Under the pieces are notes generated by a model. That model made no database searches. It was not told where the DNA came from and saw nothing but the letters and a program-made list of their open reading frames with translations. The translations under genes and the position numbers were made by a program. This document shows positions 35,332-46,405 of a DNA stretch of 64,000 bases, in pieces; within the stretch, counting starts at the first letter, position 1; every line of letters begins with the position of its first letter. This DNA is from Ailanthus altissimus (lineage: Eukaryota; Streptophyta; Magnoliopsida; Sapindales; Simaroubaceae): contig OX327683.1 of the NCBI GenBank assembly GCA_946807835.1, positions 35,585,001 through 35,649,000 of the forward strand, written 5' to 3'.

Positions 35332-36793
35332 ATTAATCTCGACGGATGATCAATGTGTCTAAACTCTAAAAGAGTAAAGACGAAGTTATTGGTTGATTAA
35401 TAGTAAGGATATTGTATATATATAACAAAGGAAAGTTAAAAAGATTTATTTCACTTGACAAAAAAAATAATGATTCAAATTCAATGTAGTATTTGAGAAG
35501 GAATTGGAATTCTATATCTATACCATAATTGCATATGTATTTGCCATCGATTTATTGTTCATATTCAGTTCATCTAACAAAACCATGGTTATTGATGTCT
35601 CAAAATCCTGAAGCACTCGAATAAACATTGATTTGGAAATGATCATATATTCATGTTACTGGGGATATGTGCTGCTCTTAAAAAAGGCAATAGTGGTGGA
35701 AAGCGACAATATGAATAGTAAATTATAACATTGCAATGATGAGGAGGAGTTGACGGTTGACAAATTCAAAGCTGCGTCTCTTGAAGATATCGATATCCCA
35801 GCAAGCGGATCACGCCAATTATTCACGTTTATCATACGAAAGAATCATGACGAGTTCAATTTCAACATGAGAAATTATTGCTCTCCTTTCAGAACATTAT
35901 TAATTATGTTGTATTTCTGTTTGCATATAAATTTATACTATCTCACACAATACGACGTGGTCGAATTTTGCTATAAATTTTCCTGCTTTTTTTTTACTGG
36001 AATCTTATATATACACTATTTAATATTACATCTAGGAATTCTATATTATTTGTATTTAGATATCATGTAAAGAAATAAAAGAGAATTATATAGATGCAAA
36101 AAATGGACTTCAAATATAAAATTCTTGCCGGTTCCCACAAGTGAATTTGTCATCATCCTTTATGAAAATGGAAGGACAGAAAGTTAAATTGTAAGAGATT
36201 TGAAGATTTCACTGCAATGGTTATGGCAATCTTTCTCTACATCAGCAGCATTTCGACACGGTGAAATTCTCAATAAGATTAGAAAAACAAAATTGCTTAA
36301 ACGAAACCACGGTGCACCAACGGTGTGTTGGTAGACTTCAGTACTGCCACTAAAACTCGGTTTCGATTCTCCGCGGGTGCAACCAATAATTAGCGGTGAT
36401 GATTTCTGCGATCATGTGATGGTTGGGTCCATCACGACCATCTGATTTATTGATGAGATGAGAACACGCGCATCTGAGCTCTTTCCTCTTTTTTCTGCAC
36501 CCACCAAGCTCTACCATTTCATTCAAATATTAATAGCGAGGAAGAATCATATGTTAGCCGCGGCGGAATACCCATGACTAATTTTTTGGTCATTAAATAA
36601 TAGAGGGTAAAGTTTCAAGTAAAATACAAATGCAAAAAACTACAATATTTACAACTAATACAAGGTTAGTACCATCATCCTGCAAGTAACTCAAGTCTAA
36701 AAGAAAAGGCAAATACAATACATACATAGTACTAAAACATGCAATCTAATGACAAGGTACTCTTGTGAACCCAACTCTGAAAAACTTGGCTAC
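35332..36793. other. Intergenic region BAP to RING, left copy
   Basis: Shared with the right copy in two pieces (50111-50668 plus 58928-58990, and 60620-61438). It contains a short open stretch at 35742-35890 (ELTVDKFKAASLEDIDIPAS...) conserved in both copies, and a tRNA-like/SINE-like patch at about 36306-36390. The 3' flank of the RING fragment occupies the right end. Confidence 0.6.
35742..35872 (+). pseudogene. Unidentified exon-like fragment, present in both copies
   Basis: A frame reading DEEELTVDKFKAASLEDIDI and ending KNHDEFNFN is open here and at 50522-50650 in the right copy, with two to four amino-acid changes. It has balanced, protein-like composition unlike its AT-rich surroundings. 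No ATG, family match or splice partner is evident, so it is most likely a remnant exon. Confidence 0.3.
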
Positions 36794-37532
36794 CTATACC
36801 TCATTGCTGCCACTTTGATTCCCGGTTTTAAGAATGTTGTACTTGCAAAGAGGGCAGGTAGCATTGATGTATAACCACTTGTCTACACAAGCACAGTGGA
36901 AATGGTGTCGGCAAGGAAGTTCACACAGTTCAGTTCCGTCATCATAGGCAGAAAGGCAGATACAACATTCCTGAAATTTACATGAAATATTGTAAGTATT
37001 GCCATGTTTCTTCCTCCAAAGCACTCAAACATCATATATTAACACCAGAATATGAATGAGCTCCACGCTGACATGTACATATATTGGTATACAGGTATAA
37101 ATAAGATAAATGTGGATTTTCAGGGATAAGAAGAGAAGCTGCCAGAAAAAGATTAAAAAATGAAAGCTACTGGTATCTATAACCCCCAAATTGTGCTCAC
37201 TTGTAGTTGAATCTGGGAATTAAGACCATTTATGGAGATTTAAGGAGCCAAGCTCCTGCATAGAGCCATAGGCAAATATCCTAGGCTTTGCTACAATCAC
37301 GAAGCTAAAATATATCCACGAACGTGCAAAAACTTCTAATAGTCTACAAGCAAATTAAGATACTTACAGCATCATCCTGGGAAACAACATGTTCCATGGG
37401 CATATTAGAGTCACATTCAATCATTATCCCTCCAAATGATTCTTGAATCTCAACATTAACCTTCTCAAAATCGCCAATCCTGCTGAATATGTATTTTGGC
37501 AATCGATCAATCTCTTCTTCTGTGGCTCCTTC
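36794..37532 (-). pseudogene. Truncated RIE1-like RING gene (exons 4-5 only)
   Basis: Exon 4 (37368-37532, [14 protein letters not shown]...) and exon 5 (36794-36970) match the complete gene at 61439-64000, with intact splice sites and an intact RING-H2: [40 protein letters not shown]. Intron 3 continues to about 38120 and then runs into minisatellite, so exons 1-3, which encode the membrane segments, are missing. It is a duplication-truncated copy. It could only be expressed from a new upstream start. Confidence 0.85.
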
Positions 37533-38099
37533 CTGTTTCAAGAACATGGAGTGAACAAAACTTTGCATGAGCAAACAAAATGAGATGAATCCAAGTTGTG
37601 AATTAGCAATTCCTACACAGGAACAATGTTTTAAGGGCATGCCACACTGAATGTTCAGACTACCAGTTGGATTCAAACTCAGACTGTCCATTGCTCCAAG
37701 AGACAATATCAATATCCCCAAAATGTGTCCCCAATCATGAGTTATTTCCAGGTAATTAATTTTAACCATTATTCAAAAGAAGCAATCCTGTTACTGTTAT
37801 TAACTTATGTGAATAAAATAGACCCAAAAAAAAAAAATTAGCTAATTAGATTCTACAACCATTCACATTTAACCCACTCTTTGAAATAGTTAAGGTCTTG
37901 ACTACTTCAAACTAACTGCATTGTAGAAGCACCTTCCCTCAATGATGCTGTGAAATTGTTTACGATTAGACTATGATATGCAATAGGCATGGATTTGGAG
38001 CTGGATGGCTCATTTGGTCATCAAACACATGATGATTATGGCAGAAAACACAAGTTTGGTAACTCGAACAGACAAAAAGAAATTAAAACTTCATTAAAA
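37533..38099. other. RING intron 3 remnant up to the duplication junction
   Basis: Matches 62178-62740 of the complete RING gene at high identity. The match ends at about 38100-38120, where the minisatellite begins. Confidence 0.85.
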
Positions 38100-38503
38100 T
38101 TTTTATTAGTGAATTATTTTAATTTTAATTATGTTAAATATTATAATCTCAATTATAATTATAATTTTAATTACTTTAAATATTATATTTTTAATTTTCA
38201 GTTATGTTAAAGATTATAATTCAAATTTCAATTTTAATTTAATTATGTTAAATGTTATCATTCTAATTTTAAAATTTAATTTTAATTACATTAAATATTA
38301 TAATTCTAATTACAGTTTTAATTTTAATTACGTTAAATATTATATTTCAATTTCAATTATGTTAAACGAATAATAAATTCTACTTTTAATTTTAATTATT
38401 TTAAATTTTAATTCTAATTTCAATTTTAATTATGTTAAATATTTAATTTTAATTTTAATTACGTTAAATATTATAATTCAAACTGCAATTTAATTACGTT
38501 AAA
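38100..38503 (+). repeat. AT minisatellite array, right copy
   Basis: Same unit family and orientation as 29990-33165 but only about 400 bp long. It runs directly into the ~221-bp repeat array. Confidence 0.9.
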
Positions 38504-39211
38504 TGATCTTTTATGGGTGTTTTAAATAACCATAATTAATATAAAAATACTTAAATAAAAAAAATTACATCCACAACTTATTGTATGTTGTATCTTACTA
38601 TACGTATGACGTGTTCTCATTTTTTGCACCTCTTATCCATAAACGTGTGAAGGTGTCTCCACTTATTTATAAATTGCAAGTTTGCATTTAGTTGCACAAA
38701 AAAATGTAACATAATACAAGGAGATGATATTTTATGTGTGTCTTAAATAATCATGGTTAATATAAAGTATATAAATAAAATTTAAAAAATTACATCCACG
38801 ACTTGTTGTACGTTTTTTTCTACTTAGCGTAAGATATGTTATAACTTTTTGCACTTCTTACCCACAAATATAAGAGGGTATCTCCACTTATTCATAAATT
38901 ACGAGTTTGCATTTAGCTGTATACAAAATATAACATAATACAAGAGGATAATATTTTATGAGTATCCTAAATAATGATAGTTAATATAAAGTACTTAAAT
39001 AAAAAAAAAAATTACATCTGCAACCTGTTGTATGTTATATCCCACCTAATATAGGATATATTCCCACATTTTGTATCTTTCACCTACAAATATAAGAGGG
39101 TGTCTCCACGTATATCAATCGTAAGTTTGCATTTAACTGAACAAAAAATGTAATATAATACAAAGAAATGATGTTTTATAGGTGTCATAAATAATCATAA
39201 TTAATATAAAA
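38504..39211 (+). repeat. ~221-bp tandem repeat, three copies plus a partial
   Basis: The marker TTTAT(G/A) recurs at 38510, 38731, 38955 and 39175, so the spacings are 221, 224 and 220 bp. Each unit has (T)CTTAAATAAT-AT, TTAATATAAA, TTACATC--CA-C-TGTTGTA, CTCCAC and AATGTAA-ATAATACAA. The copies have diverged noticeably. Confidence 0.92.
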
Positions 39212-39679
39212 AAGCTCACCACGTGGTACCGCCACAGGACTACTTGTGGCGTTTAAATTAAATTTTTATATTTAATATTTAATTCCTTATTAATTTTTTT
39301 ATTTAATTTCATAGTTAAAATAGCAATTGTTAATTTAAGTTAATGAATAATGAATATTAAATTAATTACTTTTTATTAACAAATAAAATTTAAATTAAGT
39401 TAAATTTAAAAATATATAACAAAATATTTTAATTACGCTAACTTTAAGTTTTTGGGTTGAAGTTCAATAAATGCCTTAAAAATTAAAATATATCCAAAAT
39501 ATAAAAACACCCAATAAAATATATCACAACTTTTAATTTCTAAAATATATAACAAATCCAAAATTTTAATTTTTAAATAAATAATTCACATACAAATTTT
39601 GTAATTTCAAAATATATTTATAATTTTTAATTACAAATTTGTTGTGAAATACATAACTAGTCCAAAATATATTGCTAAC
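39212..39679. other. AT-rich spacer with a short hairpin
   Basis: CGCCACA and TGTGGCG form a 7-bp hairpin with an 8-nt loop at about 39229-39250, next to CACGTG. The remainder is AT-rich without genes. Confidence 0.5.
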
Positions 39680-40150
39680 GTCCAATTTTGGATTTATTGA
39701 AATTAAAATTAGAATTTGAACGATAACATTTAATATTATTAAAATATAATTTAAATATAGAATTAGAATTATAACATTTAACATAATAGATATTGAAATT
39801 AAAATTGGAATTGAAATTATAACATTTAATATAATTGAAATTATATCTGAAATTACAACATTTAATGTAATTAAAATCGAAATTAAAATTAGAATTATAA
39901 CATTTAACATAATTAAAATAAAAATTAAATTTAGAATGATAACATTTAACATAATTAAAATTAAAATTGAAATTAGAATTGAAATTATAACGCTTAATGT
40001 AATTAAAATTAAAATTGATTTGAAATTAAAATTATAACATTTAACATATTTGAAGTTGAAATTAGAATTATAATATTTTATGTAATTATAATTATAATAT
40101 TTTATATAATTAAAATTAAAATTTAATGTAATTAAAATTATAATTATAAT
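39680..40150 (-). repeat. AT minisatellite array in inverted orientation
   Basis: Units read AATTATAACATTTAACATAA and AAAATTAGAATT, the reverse complement of the family in 29990-33165 and 38100-38503. This is the only inverted block in the window. It lies 1.2 kb from a direct block, so the two could pair as a long hairpin. Confidence 0.9.
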
Positions 40151-40632
40151 ATGATGCTCATCAAACTCTTGCAAACTGAACTTTGACTTGAGTCGTTGTG
40201 GAGATGCAAATAAATAAATATATATATAATATAAATAAATATGTAACAAATGTCAAAAACTGAACTTATCAAATGCGTTGTTTAGTTGATTTCTAATATA
40301 TATTTTTATTTATTTATGATATGTTATAAAATTGTATTACTTATTCAAATATTTATTATATAATGAATTATATTGCCTACTAAAACAAAATACTATGTAT
40401 ATATATATATATATTTATTTATTTATTGTTCATATGTGTTTCTTTACAAGTTGCAGTACTAACATTTCTTTTGTGACTCATAAATTGTACAGTTTTGTTA
40501 GTGTTATTTGCTTTTATCATTTTCTCTTTTGGCTATGATTGTAAGAAGTTTTATTTATATATTTCGACTTCTATGGTAGATTTCTATTTGATTTGTCGGT
40601 TTTATCATATTAAGATTTTTTTCGTTTTAAAA
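40151..40632. other. Left flank of the Copia insertion
   Basis: AT-rich to 40435. From 40440 to 40632 it matches 33415-33580. It ends with the target copy TAAAA (40628-40632). Confidence 0.75.
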
Positions 40633-41320
40633 TGTTGGGAAAGATCACAAAATATTACACAGCGGAAACAATTCTTTCTCCCACGTTGTGTTATTAAAAT
40701 AGGCAATATATCACCAATGTAAGCACAATAATATTACCACAAACATTAACCATCAATCAATCACAATGAACACCAAATTTTTACGTGGAAAACCCAATTC
40801 GAAAAAAATCACGGGACCGTAGTCCGATATCAATACTTCCACTATACAATAATAATGGGATTATAACAATGTTCTCTCTAGAATCACCACTAGAGGCTCA
40901 CCACAACATCAAGAACATTAATCTTGGCTCAATAACAATAAATCTAACAAATTCTCCTTAAATGTAAATTTGCTAGATAATGCTAAATCAGAGGCTAAAT
41001 CGAAAATCAAATCTGATAGAATTGTAGAGCAAGATGTTGGGAACTCACCTTCAAAATTTGAGCAAAATCGGAGCTCAAATTGACATCCAATCATCAAAGA
41101 GAAATCTAAAACCCTAAGTTTTATTTTTCTCCCCCTCTCTCGTTTCTTCTCTGTTTTCTACTTCTGCCTTCTGCATTCTGTTTTTCTTCTGTTTTCTCAT
41201 CAAAACAAAACACGCAATTTTCATTTCAGTTACTGTGCACTTATGGTAAATTTCAATTAGCTCCCTTCATGGCTAATTACATAAAAACCCTGGACCCACA
41301 TGATGTGGATCCCACCAACA
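40633..41320 (-). repeat. 3' LTR of the Tnt1-like Copia
   Basis: 688 bp, bordered inside by the polypurine tract GTGGAGGGGGAGATT (complement of 41321-41335). Confidence 0.93.
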
Positions 41321-41336
41321 AATCTCCCCCTCCACG

Positions 41337-44300
41337 TCATGTGAAAGGATCCACTAGACCCGCTTTCCCTTTACAAACTTGAAGCTTCTCCTTGGACAAT
41401 GATTTAGTCATCATATCCGATCCATTCTCACTTGTATGTATCTTTTCAAGTTGTAACAGTTTTGATTCTAATACGTCACGTACCCAATGATACCTAACAT
41501 CAATGTGCTTGGATCTTGAGTGAAATGTTGGGTTCTTTGCCAAGTGAATGACACTCTGACTGTCACAGTAAACTATGTAGCTCTCTTGCTTCACACTCAA
41601 CTCTTGTAGGAATTTCTTCATCCACAAGGTTTCCTTGCAAGCTTCAGTAACTGCAATATACTCAGCCTCTGTGGTAGACAAAGCAACACATTTCTGAAGT
41701 CTGGATTGCCATGACACAGCTCCCCCTACAAAAGTAATCAGGTATCCTGATGTAGACTTCCTAGAATCCACATCTCCTGCCATGTCTGCATCTGTGTACC
41801 CATACAACACAGATTTATCACCACCAAAACACAAACATGTCTTAGAGGTGCCTCTAAGGTATCTGAAAATCCACTTCACTGCTGTCCAATGCTCTTTGCC
41901 AGGATTAGAGAGAAACCGACTAACAACACCAACTGCATGAGCAATATCTGGCCTAGTACAAACCATAGTATACATCAAACTACCAACAGCTGATGCGTAA
42001 GGCACTGCACCCATTTCTTCCTTTTCTTTCTCACTTGGAGGACATTGCTTGGAACTAAGCTTGAAGTGACCTGCAAGTGGTGAACTAACTGGTTTTGCCT
42101 TACTCATGTTGAATCTTTCAAGAACCCTTTCAATGTAGTTTTCTTGAGATAACCATAACTTCCCATTTTTCCTGTCACGGGAGATCTTCATGCCAAGGAT
42201 TTGTTTAGCCTGTCCTAAATCCTTCATAGCAAATGACTTACCAAGTTCTCTCTTCAACCCTTCAATTTTACTACCATCATGGCCAATAATTAACATATCA
42301 TCCACATAAAGCAAGAGAATAATAAAGTCATTATCAGCAAACCTCTTCATAAAAACACAATGGTCTGATGTAGTCTTGCTGAAACCATGATTCTCCATAA
42401 AAGAATCAAATTTCTTGTACCACTGTCTCGGTGCTTGTTTCAGCCCATACAAGCTTTTCTTCAACTTGCACACTAAATCTTCTTTGCCTTTGACTCTGAA
42501 TCCCTCAGGCTGTTCCATGTAGATTTCCTCCTCCAAATCACCATGAAGGAAAGCTGTCTTTACATCAAGCTGCTCAATCTCCAAGTTTAAACTTGCTGCT
42601 AAACCAAGGACAACTCGGATAGAAGACATCTTCACTACAGGAGAAAAAATTTCTTCAAAATCAATTCCTTTCTTCTGACCAAACCCTTTCACAACTAACC
42701 TAGCCTTGTACCTTAGTTGTGAGTTGTTTTCAGTCTTCAGCCTGTAAACCCATTTGTTCTTCAAAGCTCTCTTACCTTTAGGCAGTTTTGATAACTCATA
42801 AGTGTGGTTCTCATGCAAGGATTTTATCTCCTCTTGCATAGCTTTAAACACCCATTCTTGTGCTGGTGAGACATAACTTCATGAAAGTTTTCAGGTTCTC
42901 CCCCATCTGTAAGCATCACATACTCATGTGGTGGATATTTGGAGGAGTGGTGGCGCTCTCTCATAGATCTTCTTAACTGAGGCTCAACAGGTGGATCAAA
43001 TGATTCTTGAGGTGCTTGCTCAACCTGTTCTGCTGGACCATCATCATCAACTCTATCATCAAAATCTTCTTGTGTGTCTCCCCCATAATCATCATAAACT
43101 ACAGGTGGAAGAACTGATCTGGAAGTATCAGGAATAGGAATTTCATCACATTCTTGAGGCTTCTCATCTTTTTCTACCCCATCAACTATCTGATCTTCAA
43201 GAAATGTAACATCTCTGCTTCTGATGATTTTTTGACTCATTGGATCCCATAATCTGTACCCAAAGTCTTTATGTGCATAACCCAAAAAGATACACTCCCT
43301 AGCCTTATTGTCAAGCTTCGACCTTTCATCTTTTGGAATGTGAACAAATGTCCTGCAACCAAACACTCTTAAGTGCTTATATGAAACATCTTTCCCGGTC
43401 CAAACTCTTTCAGGTACATCATCATCCAAAGGAGCTGAAGGAGAAAGGTTAATTAAATCAACTGCAGTACGCATTGCTTCACCCCAAAAGTATTTAGGTA
43501 GCTTTGCATCAGAGAGCATACACCTGATTCTTTCTTGAATCGTTCTGTTCATTCTCTCTGCCACACCATTTTGCTGAGGAGTTTTTGGCACGGTCTTCTC
43601 AAGTCTGATACCATGGGATCTACAATACTGCTCAAATGGTCCTCTGTACTCACCACCATTGTCTGCCCTTACACATTTCAACTGTCTCCCTGTTCCTCTC
43701 TCAACCTTAACATGAAAATCTTTAAAGACATCAAGAACCTGGTCTTTAGATTTCAGGGAAAAAATCCACACTTTTCTAGAACAATCATCAATAAAAGTTA
43801 CAAAGTAAAGTGCACCTCCACGTGTTCTAGTTTGCATAGTACATACATCAGTGTGTATCAAATCTAGTAAGTTTGCTCTTCTAGATGGATAAGAATTACG
43901 AAATGCAACTCTATGTGCCTTTCCTGCTAAACAATGATCACAAGGTTTGAGAGACTTACCTGTGAAGCTGGGCAGAAAATTCTTCTTGACTAGAACTTGA
44001 AGCCCTTTCTCACTTATGTGGCCAAGCCTTTTATGCCACAATTCAATGTCAGATTCTTTTACTGCTACATTGACATCTTCTTTTATGAGCTTAGCTTCCA
44101 TAACATAGAGAGTGTTTATCTTCCTTCCTTTGGCTAGAATTATAGAACCTTTGGTGAGCTTCCATTTACCTTCACCAAAGTAGTTGCAATAACCATCATC
44201 ATCAAGTTTGCCGGTGGAGATCAAATTCAGACGCATTTCTGGAACATGTCTGACATCCTTGAGTAGTAATCTACTACCAATACTGGACTCCAAGTAAATA

Positions 44301-45300
44301 TCTCCTATGCCCACAATCTTGGATGCACCATCATTTCCCATCCTGACATAGCCAAAATCACCACTAGTGTAGGATGTGAAGAAATCACCATTTGAAGTAA
44401 CATGAAATGAAGCACCCGAATCAATTACCCAATCACTTGTATGACATGTGAGATTTATGGAGTTTTCATCATAAACAATAGTCATATCCCCATCAGCAAC
44501 TACTGTATTGCTTACTTGTTCATTTTTCTGTGATTCACCTCTTTCCATAGCTTGTTCCCTTTTCCATATTCTACACTCTCTCTTTATATGCCCAATTTTG
44601 TTGCAATGGTAACACTTGACATTTTTCCGTTGAGACTTGAATTTTCCTCTGTAGTTGTTATTACCAGAACTTTTACTTTGGCTTCTTCCACGTCTTTCAT
44701 GCTTTTCTGTAACAAGTGTTTCTGTCTCAGAAGAACTCATACCTGCATTCTTTCTTCTGGCTTCTTCATTTTGCATTCTATCCTTAACCATTTCCACGGT
44801 TAGTTTCCCATTTGGCGCTGAATTATTTACTGACACCACCAATGTCTCCCAACTATCTGGTAAGGAACTAAGCAATAACAATGCTTGTAATTCATCATCT
44901 AGTGAAATATTCATAGTTGTCAACTGGTTCACTAGGCCTTGAAACTCACTGGTGTGCTCAGCTATACTGCGTCCTTCCTTGTATTTTAGATTCACAAGCC
45001 TTTTCATTAAATGGGCTTTATTTTGTGGTGTAGGCTGCTCATAAATGGACTCCAATTTTCTCCACATAACATCAGCCTTGGTCTCTTTTGCCACATGGTG
45101 AAATACACTCTGATCTATCCATTGCCTAATGGTGCCAACACATTTTTTATGTAATTGGATCCACTCTTTATCACTCATTTTCTCGGATTTTACAGCATCC
45201 CCTTCAATGGGTTCATGTAGGTCTTTTACAAAAAGTAAATCTTCCATTCTGGATTTTCATATAGCATAATTCCATGCCTTCAGTTTAATCATGCATGCAG
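41337..45300 (-). pseudogene. Copia gag-pol polyprotein, interrupted
   Basis: Two long minus-strand frames, 42824-45247 and 41337-42851, overlap and carry the whole order of domains. These are Gag; the zinc knuckle CYHCNKIGHIKREC; protease WVIDSGASFHVT; integrase zinc region and DDE core (HKRLGH, CDHCLAGKAH, FIDDCSRKVW, DNGGEY); RT (YVDDMLIIG); and RNase H (YTDADMAGD, STTEAEYIA). A frameshift at about 42850, between integrase and RT, separates the frames. An in-frame TGA at 45257-45259 cuts Gag near its N-terminus. The rest is open, so decay is limited to a few lesions. Confidence 0.92.
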
Positions 45301-45342
45301 AATTTTCATCCATTTTAATCAACACAAATCAAGCACTGCACA

Positions 45343-45366
45343 ACCTGACTAGCTCTGATACCACTT
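45343..45366 (-). other. Primer-binding site (initiator tRNA-Met)
   Basis: On the minus strand the LTR is followed by AAG and then TGGTATCAGAGC, the usual plant initiator-tRNA complement. Confidence 0.93.
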
Positions 45367-46047
45367 TGTTGGGAAAAATCACAAAATACTATACAGCGGA
45401 AACAATTCTTTCTCCCACGTTGTGTTATTAAAATAGGCAATATATCACCAATGTAAGCACAACAATATTACCACAAACATTAACCATCAATCAATCACAA
45501 TGAACACCAAATTTTTACGTGGAAAACCCAATTCGGAAAAAACCACGGGACCGTAGTCTGATATCAATACTTCCACTATGCAATAATAATGGGATTACAA
45601 CAATGTTCTCTCTAGAATCACCACTAGAGACTCACCACAACATCAAGAACATTAATCTTGGCTCAATAACAATAAATCTAACAAATTCTCCTTAAATGTA
45701 AATTTGCTAGATAATGCTAAATCAGAGGCTAAATCGAAAATCAAATCTGATAGAATTGTAGAGCAAGATGTTGGGAACTCATCTTCAAAATTTGAGCAAA
45801 ATCGGAGCTCAAATTGACATCCAATCATCAAAAAGAAATTTAAAACCCTAAGTTTTATTTTTCTCCCCCTCTCTCGTTTCTTCTCTGTTTTCTGCTTCTG
45901 CCTTCTGTTTTTTTTCTATTTTCTCATCAAAACAAAACACGCAATTTTCATTTCAGTTACTGTGCACTTATGATAAATTTTAATCAGTTCCTTTCATGAC
46001 TAATTACATAAAAACCCTGGACCCACATGATGTAGATCCCACTAACA
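45367..46047 (-). repeat. 5' LTR of the Tnt1-like Copia
   Basis: About 681 bp, near-identical to 40633-41320, next to the primer-binding site. Confidence 0.93.
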
Positions 46048-46052
46048 TAAAA

Positions 46053-46215
46053 AAACATGGAAGAAAGATCAATTTTTTTTTTCTTTCTTTTCTGCTGTTT
46101 GATGGTGAAGAGGAGTTACAGCTCTGTTTTTCTTATAATGAAACGAAAAAGCTGTTGCTTGTGGAAACATACAAAGGGTTATAGCTGCTTTGTAGAAAAT
46201 AATCCAACATATTTT
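46053..46215 (+). other. Right flank of the Copia insertion
   Basis: Matches 33580-33710 (GCTGTTTGATGG, GAGGAGTTACAGCTCTGTTT). It continues the sequence broken at 40632. Confidence 0.85.
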
Positions 46216-46405
46216 ATTTTAAAAAGTAACATTATATTTTTTAAATTGCATATTTTTTTATTAAAATTTTAGAAAATAATTTGTTTAATAAATATTAAAA
46301 AATAAAATAATATAAATTTTAAAAATATTTATTATACTAAATATTTATTTAATATATTATTTTTTAAAATATAATTTAAAAGATATAACATTATTCTTAT
46401 TTGTT
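46216..46405. mobile_element. MITE-like inverted repeat
   Basis: The left side (AGTAACATTATATTTTTTAA) and the right side read in reverse (TAATGTTATATCTTTTAAAT) are inverted copies around an AT-rich centre. No protein. It resembles the element at 59110-59285. Exact ends are uncertain. Confidence 0.5.

Larger units (their letters stand above)
40633..46047 (-). mobile_element. Complete Tnt1-like Ty1/copia retrotransposon, 5415 bp
   Basis: Two LTRs (40633-41320 and 45367-46047) with TGTTGG...CCAACA ends enclose gag-pol on the minus strand. TAAAA is duplicated on both sides (40628-40632 and 46048-46052). A primer-binding site matching initiator tRNA-Met and a purine-rich tract are in place. The LTRs differ at roughly 25 positions by eye, mostly transitions, plus a short indel, so the insertion is not very recent. 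Domain order PR-INT-RT-RH defines Ty1/copia, and the sequence style resembles the Tnt1 group. Gag and pol are each interrupted, so it is no longer autonomous. Confidence 0.95.

Noticed and set aside
38504..39211. CRISPR-like array of regularly spaced repeats
   Set aside because: Units of ~221 bp are contiguous and diverged without spacers, and the DNA is plant nuclear.
39566..40249. 227-codon minus-strand frame
   Set aside because: It lies in the inverted minisatellite block and its composition is repeat-driven.
43535..44942. Plus-strand frames inside the Tnt1-like element
   Set aside because: Antisense shadows of gag-pol.
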